From contig CM066728.1 in assembly GCA_033961575.1 (NCBI GenBank), positions 103,120,852 through 103,184,851 on the forward strand: a stretch of 64,000 bases of DNA. Reading direction: 5' to 3'. Below, in pieces: positions 36,243-46,585 of this stretch; the stretch's first letter is position 1, and the number at the start of each line of letters is the position of its first letter. This DNA is from Aselliscus stoliczkanus. Lineage: Eukaryota > Chordata > Mammalia > Chiroptera > Hipposideridae. Below the pieces are notes generated by a model that worked only from the letters and a program-made list of their open reading frames with translations, was not told the origin of the DNA and made no database searches. Both the position numbers and the translations under genes were made by a program.

Positions 36243-36875
36243 TACATGCAAGGTTGGACAATTAAGTTCAAGAACTTGTTGCAACAATGTTGCTACCCTT
36301 TTGATATCAGAGGGATGATTCAATTTCAATTTGCACCAACTAGAAAAACAGTTAACCAAGTTTACTATTTAGTAAAAGGCGAAAGATTTATACGATCTGA
36401 AGAGAAACCAGAGCATACTATTTAGAAGTGCTGAAAAGGCTGAGTGAACAAGTTAGATGACCTGAACTTTTCACCAACAATTCATGGCTCTCTTGCATCA
36501 CGACAATGCACCAGCTCACACGGCACTGTCTGTGAGGGAGTTTTTAGCCAGTAAACAAATAACTGTATTGAAACACCCTCCCTACTCACCTGATCTGGTT
36601 CCCCAGTAATTTCTTTCTTAACCCGAAGATGAAGGAAATATTGAATGGAAGACATTTTGATGATATTTAGGACATCAAGGGTCATATGATGACAGCTCTG
36701 ATGGCCATTCCAGAAAGAGCTCCAAAATTGCTTTGAAGGGTGGATTAGGCACTGGTGTCAGTGCATAGCTTCCCAAGGGGAGTACTTCAAAGGTGACCAC
36801 ACTGATATTCAGCAATGAGGTATGGAGCATTTTTTATAGGATGAGTTTGTGAACTTAATTGTCCATCCTCATATA
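36243..36875 (+). mobile_element. Internally deleted mariner, second copy
   Basis: Termini GGACAATTAAGTTCAAGAAC (left) and GTGAACTTAATTGTCC (right, about 36850-36865) are inverted and flanked by TA. It shares with 7224-7802 the same order: terminus, GTTGCAACAATGTTGCTA, CCAACTAGAAAAACAGTTAA, then directly the transposase C-terminal half. It has about 65-70 extra bases (about 36366-36427) at the internal junction. Confidence 0.85.
36482..36820 (+). pseudogene. Mariner transposase C-terminal remnant
   Basis: The plus strand reads L-L-H-H-D-N-A-P-A-H-T-A-L-S-V-R-E-F-L, then P-P-Y-S-P-D-L-V-P, the signature of the mariner D,D34D catalytic domain. The second catalytic Asp is intact (GAC, 36502-36504). 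An extra C within 36601-36604 shifts the frame, and the third catalytic position is AAT (Asn) at 36608-36610. Stops follow, for example in FDDI-stop near 36670. The N-terminal half, including the first Asp, is absent. It cannot make an active enzyme. Confidence 0.82.
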
Positions 36876-39800
36876 CTAGAGACTACATTATGATTAACTT
36901 AAACGTCCATTGTAGCCTAAGTCTGTCTGGTGCAGTATGTAAAGAGCATAGTTATGGAAACCTGAAGACTAGCCCTTTAACAGTTCAGTATAAAAGCAGT
37001 TTGGAATACTGACTTTTGCTTTCTATAACTAAGGGCTTAAAGTCAATTTCTAGACTATACATGGACGACAAAAATGTTTCCTTGTACAATATCGGCAGCC
37101 TAGACACAATTATGCGCTGGCTTTTGAAAAAGTATTTATCACAAATACTTTCAAAATATACTTTGATATGAAATTATAAAAAAGATAAGTATGAAATTCT
37201 TAGTAGATATGCATGACAGTTACAAGGCAAGCATTAAGAATTCATCTTAGTCAGAAATTAGGGCTCATGGTCTACCTTTACTATTTGCCACTGAGTAATT
37301 CTATAGGACTTTGGGACACACTGATTTTTCTGAGTCTCCGTTTTCACCTTCCAAATGGAAACTTTTATATCTATTCCTGAAGAAAAGTGAAACTATGAGA
37401 CAAAGTTGAATGCAATAATGCTCATGAAAGCACTAATAACAGCCTGAAATAAGAAGTGTTCCCAAAAATGTTTGTTGAATTTGTTGGATAGTCAAACAGG
37501 TTTTTGGGAAACCGAATCCACCTAGGTTAAAAAGCATCATCTTTTTCTTTCTGAGTAGTTCCTGTGAATTTTGTTTGAGGTGCACACTCAAGAAGTAGAA
37601 AGAAGATGATATAAGGCAAAGAGAATATACACAAAGCCAGATCCTTGAGCATTCAAAATAACTATTTAGAACTGGTCTAATTTGGGCACTGAAAATATGA
37701 GAATCCATAACTATAAATAAACTGGTGATTTTAGGTTCCATGGAAAGAGTATTAGCAGGGTTTTTTTCATAAATCAACTCATTTCACATGGCTGAAATGA
37801 AACATTTTAAAATGAACTTCTTTCAGGGAGCTAATTTAACGGGCAATTTCACAAAGCAATATTAAGCGAATCTATTGAAAGCCTATTTTAAAATCAGGAG
37901 CTAACTTAAAAGTAGTGTCTCCATCTCCAGGTAAGATGCTAATCTACTCAAATAGGTTATGACCCTTTTAAAGCAGGTCTTCTTCTCCCATTAGAACTAC
38001 AGATCTATTTGGGCTCCACAACCTTTCTCAAACTCTTCTAAACAGCCTGATCCAGCTTGGCAGCCAGCTCAAAATAGGCAGCTAGAAATCAGGTGGACAA
38101 AAGAGAATCAAATAGCTTCATGCTCAGAAAGGAACAGCTATTTTAAAACGTTATGCTTTTCCTAATTTGACCATCTCTCACCAAAACAATAATGTGTCAA
38201 ACTCCTGCTTGACAATATTTTTAGGTGTATGATCTTGAGCCAATCTCTTTGTTTCTCTGCACCACAGGTATTTCTTTGTAAAATGAGTGTATTAGATCAG
38301 AAAATTGCCAAAGCCTTTTGTAGCTCTAAAATCCCTATGATTTCATGGTTGTCTGGCTTGATAACCAACGCTTATAAAGAGCTATCACACCTGTAAACTG
38401 TCTTGTTAGTGAATTCAATATCTGAACTTGAAAATGGCTACAGAACAGCTGGATGAAGCTGATTCTTCATCAGCAAATTATGTTTGCCTTTGGAACTAAC
38501 TCCTTCACCTTCCCCCAGCTGGGGAGGAGGCTGAGTTACTGAGATGCCACCCTTAAAGCCACATCCACATACCCTCCTGCCCCCATTCTGTGAAAGAAGC
38601 CCAGGCTCAGCTTACTATTTCTCGGATGTGTCTCCATGATCTAACCCAACCCAACTGCTCCTACTCCAGGTTGGCTGCTGTGCGCTCTATGCCGACCATG
38701 GGCTGGACGTGACCTCCATAGGTGAAGGTCAAAGCCCATTCTTTCCAGAACAAGAGAGAACACCATATGGATGGAAAAGACTGGGAAAAAAAAAGTGGAA
38801 GCGAAAGAATAGTAACACAACTGGAAAGAATTATGCTGTGGCTTACAATGTTGGAATGCAGATTTTGTTTAGAAAAATGGAAAGTTTCCAACTTTCTACA
38901 CTTGAACCCAAATCCCCTACAGTGTCAGGAAATCAGAAACTTAAACTGTCACAAGAAATATAATGGGCTTTAAAGAAAGCCTATAGCACTTACCAGGGAG
39001 AAAGCACTGTGGGCTGCCAATTGCTTAAAGGGGGCGTGGCTTTTGGGTCACAAAATAAAGATACATGGAGCTTCTGCATGAGACCTGGATCAGAACCCTG
39101 CTAACAGGTTAACATGACATTCTCTCTTGGATTAAAACCACATTGTATCACCATAGGAACCCATTATGCTTAGGGAACAGCCTATGACCCCAAGTGGGTT
39201 AGCTGGAACATTAGAGCACAGGGGCACACATCCTTAGCAAAGAAACAGGCTTGCTAGAGTGAATAAACGCGATGCCTCAACCATTGTGGTTGGGTGCTAG
39301 AATACTTAAAATGGTCTGTGGTTAGATGCTATCCAGGAAAAGCTACAAAAAAAAAAAAAAAGTTTGGAAAACTTGTGTATCCTTAATCTCTCAGGCCTTC
39401 AGAAGTTCATGGGAGAATGTGTGCTATGGATGAGCCAACCCTGACCAGGTACCATGCTCGGGGCAAGAAACACTCGTCTAGACTTGTTATGATGGCTCTC
39501 AGGCCAGTTCTGGCCCCAGACACAAGGCATCTGAGATTTCAGCCAGCAGCCCTGCACTTTGCATTGGCCAAGATGCCCATCTTAACAGGTCTTCAGACCA
39601 CTGTTCATGACCTTGTCCCAGAATTGGAAGGCTGCATTTGCAAAGGAAAGTTCCTGATGCTATAGATGTAAGTCTGAAGGTCCCACAGAAGCAGCAGCAT
39701 CCCCCAAAGCCCCTTTTTATGTATATGATTCAATGAGTTTTTAGTCAAGTTACTGAGTTGAGAAACTATCACCACAACCCAATTTTAGGACATTGTCATC

Positions 39801-40016
39801 TCCCCAGTAAGGTCCCTCATGTCTGTTACAGTTCATCTCCATGCCCCGCAGCAGCCCAGACTCAGTGCATGTCATGTGAGCGCCCCCACCCCACCTCCGA
39901 CCTCCTCCTCAGTTTCTCTGCTAGCATACGTTGCATAGAGTGGTTACCTACATGCTTCCTGGTAAGAGATAACGCCTGTGCCACTCGCTGTTTTGTGCAG
40001 GTTGGACACAAATGTG
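36876..40016. other. Repeat-poor intronic sequence
   Basis: Recognisable content is limited to a MIR-like piece at about 38220-38345 (ATGATCTTGAGCCAATCTC, TTGTAAAATGAGTGTATTAG) and an A-run at 39346-39361. Frames at 38709-38973 and 39417-39665 have no recognised domain or splice context. No RNA gene seen. Confidence 0.45.
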
Positions 40017-40031
40017 CGCACACACACACAC

Positions 40032-40068
<37 letters not shown>
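40017..40068. repeat. (CA)n microsatellite
   Basis: About 25 CA units with two interruptions, followed by an irregular CAA/CCA tract to about 40091. Overlapping open frames on both strands are artefacts of the repeat. Confidence 0.95.
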
Positions 40069-40070
<2 letters not shown>

Positions 40071-42252
40071 CACCACCAACAACAACAACATCAACCTTCC
40101 CCATCCAGCCCATCAGGGAAAAGTCCAACACTGTGGCACAAAATTTCCAATTCAGCTATTACATAGCTTTCAAAGGTAGCAGGGAAATCAGATATTATTC
40201 TTCACAATAGATATCATTTTTAGAAATCCATATCACTCAGACCTTAAAACTGAGGATCCTGCTTGTGCAACCTGAAGACAATACCAATGCATTCAAAGGT
40301 GAAAACTTATAAGAGGATCAAGGAACTGAAGAAAATAACCATAATGAAACAGCTTCCGGAAGTGTACCACTCACCCAATATTTTCTTAACATCACAGGTT
40401 AAAATAAACATAGCTCTAGAAAACAGAGGGAAGAGAATCAGAGAAGCATTTCTAAGTTTGCTCCTCTATCACATGTGTAAGAAATCAAAGTACATATTCT
40501 GTTTCTTTGCTATTGTGTTTAATACAGGTGTTTTCTGGTAAGAAAAAGGGCGCATTGTCATCAGGTAAATTCACTCTGTGGAGGTCGGAGGATGTGACGC
40601 CCTCATTGCTCATCCTGAGCGGTGTACTCTTTCATCTGTGTAGTTAGCATTGGCTATTGTTCTTCCATCTTGAAAAACCAGGCTATTAATATCATACCAG
40701 TTACGCAACAAACATCCTTGAAATACATTTTAATGTAACGAACACCCACGCCTAATTTACATTGTAATATTTTTAATTTTCATTGATTAAAACACTGAAA
40801 AAATTGATTCATACAAATAGCAAAGCAACACTTTCTTTGATAATTTTTCAGATATGCAAAAAATATGAATAGCATCTTTCAGAGGGAGGGGGTTCTTCCA
40901 CTTAAAAGTTGGAAACAATTTCATACTAATTTAGCCCAGTTGCTAAAAATTCTGTTTCATATGAACATCACATTTTCCCATTTTTCTCTCCTGATTTTAA
41001 CCCAAAATGATAGAAAATGCATCGCAACAAAAATATATGAAACATTGGGTGGGCCGGCTCCAAAAGAATGTTGCTAAGGAAAAGGCAAAATAACAAAACT
41101 TAATCCCTATAGAATTTCTTTGAAGCATAAAAAGCAGACATTTTTAAACGTGTGACATCCCACATTCTCTTCCCCCAACCCTTGCAGCAGACAGCATATA
41201 TTTTTGTATATTCTATTTTAAAAAAGGAGAAAAAAATATTACGAGAACTTAAATCCAGAGAGGGAAACATAGAGGGATTATTTAACATATTTTTAACTTT
41301 CTATTTTCACAAGCACTCCAATTATACAAATGACTGTGGCAAGGGTGACCATAAAATAATGATGAAAAGAAGTGCTAATCTTATAAAACATAGATTTCTG
41401 AGTAGAGAGGATCGTAAATAAATTAAATTAATTTCCACTTTGGCTTCTAAGAATAAAGCCTCAAAAGCTAACGTCTAGAATCAAATTACCTGATTTGCAC
41501 ATTACCTTAGCTGAATTTCAAAAACGATCTAATGCCCATATTGGAATTAACCTGCAGAATATTAAAACTGGGTTGCTACCTGGTACTTCACTGCACTGAG
41601 AAACCCAATCTGTTAGCCTTACAATGTTGGTAAAACAACACTAAGGCATTAAACACACAGGACTATAATCCAATTACAAAAGCTATTTATATATCAGGTT
41701 TAGGATAATTAACCCAGAGAAGGTAATTTTGTGCTACTTGAAACACACTGAGTCAAAGAACACCCAACGAGAAGACATATACAGCAGAGGGAATCATAAT
41801 CATTAATGCATAAACTGAGACACAGATCAAGGGCTATCACACAGCTGAGATGACCGATGTCAGGCCGTGGGCATGCTTCCCAAAATTATAATCAGCAGAA
41901 ATGCAGCTTCCGAAACAAAGACTGGAAATGTGCATCCACAACACCCTGTGCACTTGCGGAAAGCAGGTTCTGTACAGTGTCATGGAAATCAGCTGACACC
42001 GCCTGAAGAGTCTTTCATTTTAAATGGCATCGATTGCTGTCTTACACTGGACCTCGTCTGACAATTAGTTTGGAAAGAACTCTTCTTCAGAAAGGAAGTC
42101 ATTTGACTGTGTTGAACATTAAAATAAAAGGAGCTGATTCCATAATTAGGTCAACTTTTCACTAAAAAACTAACATAGAAACAATTATTTCCACACTTGA
42201 ACAAGTGATCAATAACTCAAAAGCTGCTCAACTATTGGGAAGCAGTTCAATT
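40069..42252. other. Repeat-free intron near exon 2
   Basis: No transposon recognised across about 2.2 kb, within 3 kb of the FBXL7 exon. AT-rich with no coding exon. A candidate regulatory block lies at 41400-41790. Confidence 0.45.
41400..41790. promoter_or_regulatory. Candidate conserved enhancer-like block ~1.1 kb downstream of exon 2
   Basis: A repeat-free block includes TAATCC (41666-41671, an OTX/CRX-type core) followed by AATTAC, TAATTA (41706-41711) and several AATTACC/CAAATTACC variants. It lies in intron 2 near the exon. Conservation cannot be judged from one sequence, so this is only a lead. Confidence 0.22.
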
Positions 42253-42332
42253 CCAATATCGCAACATATACTCAGGTCCTTCATCAGGAATACCAATATC
42301 ACGACATATACTCAGGTCCCTCATCAGGAATA
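42253..42332. repeat. Tandem duplication, 2 x 40 bp
   Basis: Unit 1 (42253-42292) and unit 2 (42293-42332) both begin CCAATATC and end TCATCAGGAATA. They differ at three positions (G/A and A/G near the start, T/C in the middle). It is about 530 bp inside intron 2 from the exon-2 donor. Confidence 0.95.
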
Positions 42333-42858
42333 CCAACGCACCCAACCTCTGTCCTGCTAGGCAGACCTTTTCATTACTCTTTCAATTGTCAAACAAACCT
42401 CTTTTCCCACTCCCAACTATCAGTGATTAGTTCAAGATCTACAAATCACCGACTGTGAACTTCCCATTGTCACAATCTTGGATGCTAGTGTGCCTATTTC
42501 GAAAGTTCTTGCACGACTTTCAACATCAGTACAAGGATTTTATAATCATAACACTTTTTCCATACTGAAAAACAAGATATAGAATATCATAGAGGCTCCC
42601 CCAAAGTCAGATTATATTTTCACAAAATATTGGCATTTGCCTGAGAATTCGAGATACTTAAATCCCACTGAAACAACGTTAGTGGACAGTGACAGCAGCA
42701 CAAGAAAAAAATGGGAAAACCTTCACCTTCTGATGTTTAAGCATCTCATATGCTCCCACTCGGTAGAACAGAGCTCAGACGCACACATTTTATTTGTCTT
42801 CCCAAAATAGATAGCACTGTGAAGAGAGGGCAAGAAATAATGAACCCCAGATGCCTAC
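42333..42858. other. Intron 2 immediately after exon 2
   Basis: Nothing recognisable apart from the donor site at 42858-42851 on the minus strand. Unique sequence. Confidence 0.5.
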
Positions 42859-42948
42859 CTTCGCTGGTAGCCACATTCTTCTGGGCTTGGGTCGGCGTGT
42901 GATCTGTACTTGAACTCACGTCGGATGAGATGCTTGAGCTGCCTTTGC
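42859..42948 (-). CDS. FBXL7: FBXL7 exon 2 (internal coding exon)
   Basis: Read on the minus strand, a pyrimidine tract and TAG acceptor (AG at 42950-42949) precede a 90-bp open segment that ends in GAAG before a GTAGGC donor (42858 downward). One frame gives K-G-S-S-S-I-S-S-D-V-S-S-S-T-D-H, continuing through T-P-T-Q-A-Q-K-N-V-A-T-S-E. The exon starts with two bases of a Gly codon and ends with one base of the next codon, so it is phase 1 at both ends and keeps frame if skipped. I recognise this as the N-terminal disordered segment of FBXL7, just after the MGANNGKQYGSE start encoded by exon 1. FBXL7 is an F-box/leucine-rich-repeat substrate receptor of SCF E3 ubiquitin ligases, reported to act on Aurora A and survivin. 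The F-box and LRRs lie in later exons outside the window. A longer antisense-looking frame across the exon (42855-43067) is a shadow. Identification is by memory, not alignment. Confidence 0.85.
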
Positions 42949-43424
42949 CTAGAAAAAACAGGAATGGACAGCTTTTGAGTTTGTAATTTCAGAACTAGAC
43001 CATGCTTTTCACTCTGTCCCATACCAAGCTGCAACACTTGTTTCCAAGAAAGGAGCCACAATACCAAGAGCAGAGTTTATTAGGTTTCTCGTCTTATGCA
43101 TTAAATATCTTTGAGGAAATACCTGACCCATGTCAAAGCAGAACTAAAGTCCTATTATAATATCACTTGACTATAAACTCAGACAAGATTATAAAACATA
43201 GTCAAACATGATAACATAATCTAATTTTGGCATACATGTGAATAAGAAAGTATATCGGCGAAACATATATACTTTATTAATTTTTTTTTATTTGCAACTG
43301 TAAACTACACATTTTCCACTAATGGACAAATGCAAATCTAAGAACGAGTCATCGGAAGAACAAGAGTCTGCTGGCTCCAAAGAGTTGTGTGACCTTAAAA
43401 AACAAGTTCCCTGTTCTTCTTGTA

Positions 43425-43465
43425 AAATAAATAAATAAATAAATAACAACAACAACAACAAAAAA
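43425..43465. repeat. (AAAT)n and (AAC)n microsatellite
   Basis: Five AAAT units followed by about five AAC units and an A-run. The order could be the tail of a lost retroposon, but no body is recognisable to its left. Confidence 0.85.
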
Positions 43466-43488
43466 GCCTACTTCATTTTCCTAATGCA

Positions 43489-43705
43489 GTAGCTCTCAAG
43501 TGGGGGTGTTTCTCCACCCAAGGGGACATCTGGCAATTCTGGTATCATTTGTAGTTGTCACAACTGGGGAAAGGGTGCTACTGGCATCTAGTGGGTAGAG
43601 GCAACAGATGCTGCTAAACATCATATAACACACAGGACAGACACCCCCACAAAAAAGAATTATCCAACCCAAAACTTCAATGGTGCCGAGCTTGAGAATC
43701 CCTAG
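43489..43705 (+). mobile_element. MER5A (hAT-Charlie) DNA transposon
   Basis: Contains CAGTAGCTCTCAAGTGGGGG, AAGGGGACATCTGGCAATTC, GTCACAACTGGGGAAAGGGT, GCTACTGGCATCTAGTGGGT and AATTATCCAACCCAAAACTT in MER5A order, with the mirrored terminus CTTGAGAATCCCTAG. Flanks CTAATGCA and CTAGTGTA may be the 8-bp target duplication with changes. Confidence 0.9.
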
Positions 43706-43831
43706 TGTAAATAATCTTTCCTCGGCTGACAGCTTTTCTAGCAATAATATTGCTAAACATTCTCTAAACATCACATGAAAGTCTATAAATATGAACCACA
43801 CTCACTGCCTCGTGAGGGCTGCGCCAGTGAC

Positions 43832-44690
43832 TGTGGTGGGCAGGCTTCTACGATAACCCCATGGTACCTGCTACAGCCTGAACATTTGTGTCCCCCAAAG
43901 TCACATCTTAAACTCTAATCACCAGTGTGACAGAATTATGAGGCGATTTGCCTTTGGGAGGTGATTAGTTCAGGACTGTGCAGCCCTCACAAATGGGGCC
44001 AGTGTCCGCATAGGAGAGACCGCCAGAGAGCTCCCTGCCCCTTCCACCAGGTGAGGACACAGGGAAATGATGGCCATTGATGAACAAGGATGTGGGCTCT
44101 CAACAGGCACCTTGACCTCGAACTTTTCAGCCTCTAGAAATGTGAGAATTAAAACTTTCTGTTGTTATAAACCACATAGTTGATGGTATACTATTGTAAC
44201 AGCTTAAACAGGCTAAGCCAGCACCTGTGCCCTTGGTAATCAGCCCCCCAAGAGCGTGGGCAGAACTTGCCACTAAGACATAGAATATGGCGATGGTGAG
44301 AGAATTTTGCCAATGTAATTAAATTCCCTAATGAGTTGCATTTAATCAACAGGGAGTGTATCCTGGGTGGGCCTGACTTAAATATTAATAAGTAAGTCCT
44401 TTACAAGGGTCTACGGAGAGACTTGCTGCTGGTCTTGAAGAAGAATCACTGTGAGTTCTACAGCTGCAAAGTCTTGGGTTCTGCCAACACCCAGGTGAGC
44501 ATGGAAGAGGATTCGAACCCCAGATAAGAGCCCAGCTCCAGCCATGCCTTGATTGCAGCTTTGTGAGACCCAGAACAAAAGACCAGCTCAGAATTATGAT
44601 CCAAGGAAAATGAGATAATAAATGTACCCTGTGTTAAGCTGCTGCTAAGTTTGTGGTAATTTGTTAGGCAGCAGTAGAAAACGAATATAA
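43832..44690 (+). mobile_element. Outer MLT-type LTR, split by an MST LTR
   Basis: The first 37 bp (43832-43868, TGTGGTGGGCAGGCTTCTAC) and the part after the inner LTR (44221-44690) join in the order of an old MaLR-type LTR. The right part has GAATATGGCGATGG, TATCCTGGGTGGGCCTGACT, a GCTGGTCTTGAAGAAG segment, and an end GTAATTTGTTAGGCAGCAG then AATATAA. Confidence 0.72.
43869..44220 (+). mobile_element. MST-type MaLR solitary LTR (inner)
   Basis: Starts TGCTACAGCCTGAACATTTG, contains TTGCCTTTGGGAGGTGATTA, CCAGAGAGCTCCCTGCCCCT and GGTGAGGACACAGGG, and ends AACAGGCTAAGCCA. The 5-bp flanks GTACC (43864-43868) and GCACC (44221-44225) are a target duplication with one change. At 352 bp it is slightly shorter than usual. 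Confidence 0.85.
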
Positions 44691-45772
44691 TGACCAACAA
44701 ATTATATACCAAATGAATTCCTTCTGTTCCACAAGTTATGATCAAAACTCTCCCATGCAGCTGAGAAGCCCTTTTCCAACATTCTTCCCTACGCAGTGGT
44801 ACATTAGGTGGTGTGAGCTTACAGTCCAAAAACAGAGTGTAAAAACACCAGGGAGCTTCGATGCAAAGAGATTCAGGGGTTTGTTGGCTAATGTTGAGAG
44901 TAATGCAGCAATCCAAGTTCATGGGTGATATCACCTGGGCAGGGAGTTCGCTGTGATTTATGACTCTGAAACAAGTCTGTTACTCTCACCATCCCTACCC
45001 ATTTCACATCCCTCTTCCTCGCAGTTAACCACATTAGTCTGTGTCTGGCCTGCCCTTGTGGCTTGGCAGCAGTCGCCATTTATCTGCAATGGTTCACCTT
45101 CGGAGGGAGCGTGCCATGGTGCACTGAGCACCTGGTTAGGAGTATGTCACACTGATCTCTGACCTCCGTCTGCTGCTGCCCTACTTTTTGACCTTTAATA
45201 TTCACTTCTCCTCCAGGAGGCTCAGAGTCCACATCTGGTAGGGGAGATGGGTAGACTAAGTGATTTCTAGCAGCTCAAATAGTTTATGGTTCTAGGAATC
45301 CATTACCATCCTCTTCAAACCTGCAAACATTCCTTTACATACAAAACAAAGCATTATTGCGCTCCACTAATACATAGACTTAAATTATTTTTAGTGTATT
45401 GTTACTTAGCAATGCACAAATGGAAACCTAGAAATACGCTCCATGTGCTTTAGCTCGGACTCAACAACAAGACCAAAACAAAATAGCCAATAAAACACAA
45501 AAACAATAAAACCCATAAAATTCAAATTAACAGCATTAATGCAATGCAGCAGCTGACATTATGTTGCCAACCTTCAATTGCCTTTCAAAACGGAAATACA
45601 GCAGTAATGGCTGCTAAAGCCAGTGTGCTCTGGGCTCTGGTATTCCCAAGCTCCCCCAGGCTGTGTGGGGACTCAGCCTGCCAGCCTTCCCTCTGATAGA
45701 ACTTGGGGAGCCCTTTCTGCTACCACACGATGCCACATCTTGACCTTCACTTCGTCTGACTGTGTCATTCAC
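44691..45772. other. Repeat-poor intron 1 sequence
   Basis: No transposon recognised. A candidate regulatory block lies at 45340-45640. Short frames at 44713-45162 have no recognisable product. Confidence 0.45.
45340..45640. promoter_or_regulatory. Candidate conserved intronic block
   Basis: Repeat-free sequence includes GCATTAATGCAATGCAGCAG, CAGCTG and several ATTA-type cores, placed between recent SINEs and older LTRs yet itself undisturbed. No evidence beyond composition and motif density. Confidence 0.18.
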
Positions 45773-45955
45773 TTCTTTTTTTAAGAAATTTTATTGGGGA
45801 ACAGTGTGATTTTCCAGGACCCACCAGCTCCAAGTCAAGTGGTTGTCTTCAATCTACTTGTGGAGGGCGCAGCTGCTTGGCCCATGTGGGAATTGAACTG
45901 GCAACCTTGGTGCTGAGCCTGTGCTCTAACCATCTGAGCTAACCGACCGCCCCAA
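45773..45955 (-). mobile_element. Rhin-1-like bat SINE, reverse
   Basis: Minus strand reads GGCGGTCGGTTAGCTCAGAT (head with A box), CAGTTCAATTCCCACATGGG (B box), CGCCCTCCACAAGTAGATTG, CACTTGACTTGGAGC and CACTGTTCCCCAATAAAAT. The 3' part is the diagnostic part of Rhin-1-type SINEs of rhinolophoid and related bats as I recall it. Approximate 9-bp duplication GTCATTCAC/GTCATCCAC (45764-45772 and 45956-45964). Confidence 0.85.
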
Positions 45956-46131
45956 GTCATCCACACCTTCTCTCCACTCTTCTTTTCTTCCTTAGTGACC
46001 CAGAGCAGAGCTCCTTCCTTAAAAGACAGGTGCTAACATGGGCAACAAAACCTTGTGGCAGGACTCTGTTCTAAAGAGGAGCCAGTAGACAATTATTTTT
46101 ATTTTAAGATTATCATCAAAAGGAACGCACA

Positions 46132-46571
46132 GGGCCAGCCGAGTGGCGCATTGGTTAAGAGCTGGTTTGGGGATGCCAGCAGCCCCGGTTCGGATCCCAC
46201 ATGTGAGGGCCAGTGACACTGCCCTCTACAGCTAAGATGGTGAACAACAGCTCCACCTAGAGCTGGGCTGCCGTGAGTCCCCGGGACGGCATAGCTGCAG
46301 CCCCTGCTGCAGTGGGCTGCCATAGGCTACAGTGAGTGGCCGACAGCCAGCATGAGCTGCCAATAGCTGCGGTGAGCGACCATCCAGAGGCCAGCGACCC
46401 ATCTGCCTCATCCGGGAAGAGCGCAGTGATGATACCAACATGGGCCAGTGAAGCAACGTCCTCCGCAACTAGACTGAAGAACAAAAGGACAGCAACTTGT
46501 CTGTTCCCCTTCCCCGATTCCCCAATGCTGTTCCCCTCCCCCAACTCCCCAATAAAATCTTAAAAAAAAAA
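46132..46571 (+). mobile_element. Long tRNA-derived bat SINE, young copy
   Basis: The perfect 14-bp target duplication AAAAGGAACGCACA lies at 46118-46131 and 46572-46585. Head GGGCCAGCCGAGTGGCGCAT, B box GGTTCGGATCCC, a ~300-bp body, the 3' motif CCCAATAAAATC and a pure A-tail. The intact duplication and clean tail make it one of the youngest insertions here. Confidence 0.92.
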
Positions 46572-46585
46572 AAAAGGAACGCACA

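Larger units (their letters stand above)
1..42858 (-). other. FBXL7: FBXL7 intron 2, 5' portion (inferred)
   Basis: This is everything downstream of the exon-2 donor on the minus strand. No further exon matching the FBXL7 F-box or LRR regions was seen, and no CpG-rich block or independent gene. The stretch holds transposon copies and unique sequence, listed separately. The assignment rests only on the exon-2 identification and on the known large size of FBXL7 introns. Confidence 0.7.

Noticed and set aside
39417..39665. 82-codon frame as a possible processed pseudogene
   Set aside because: An A-run precedes rather than follows it and no parent protein is recognised.
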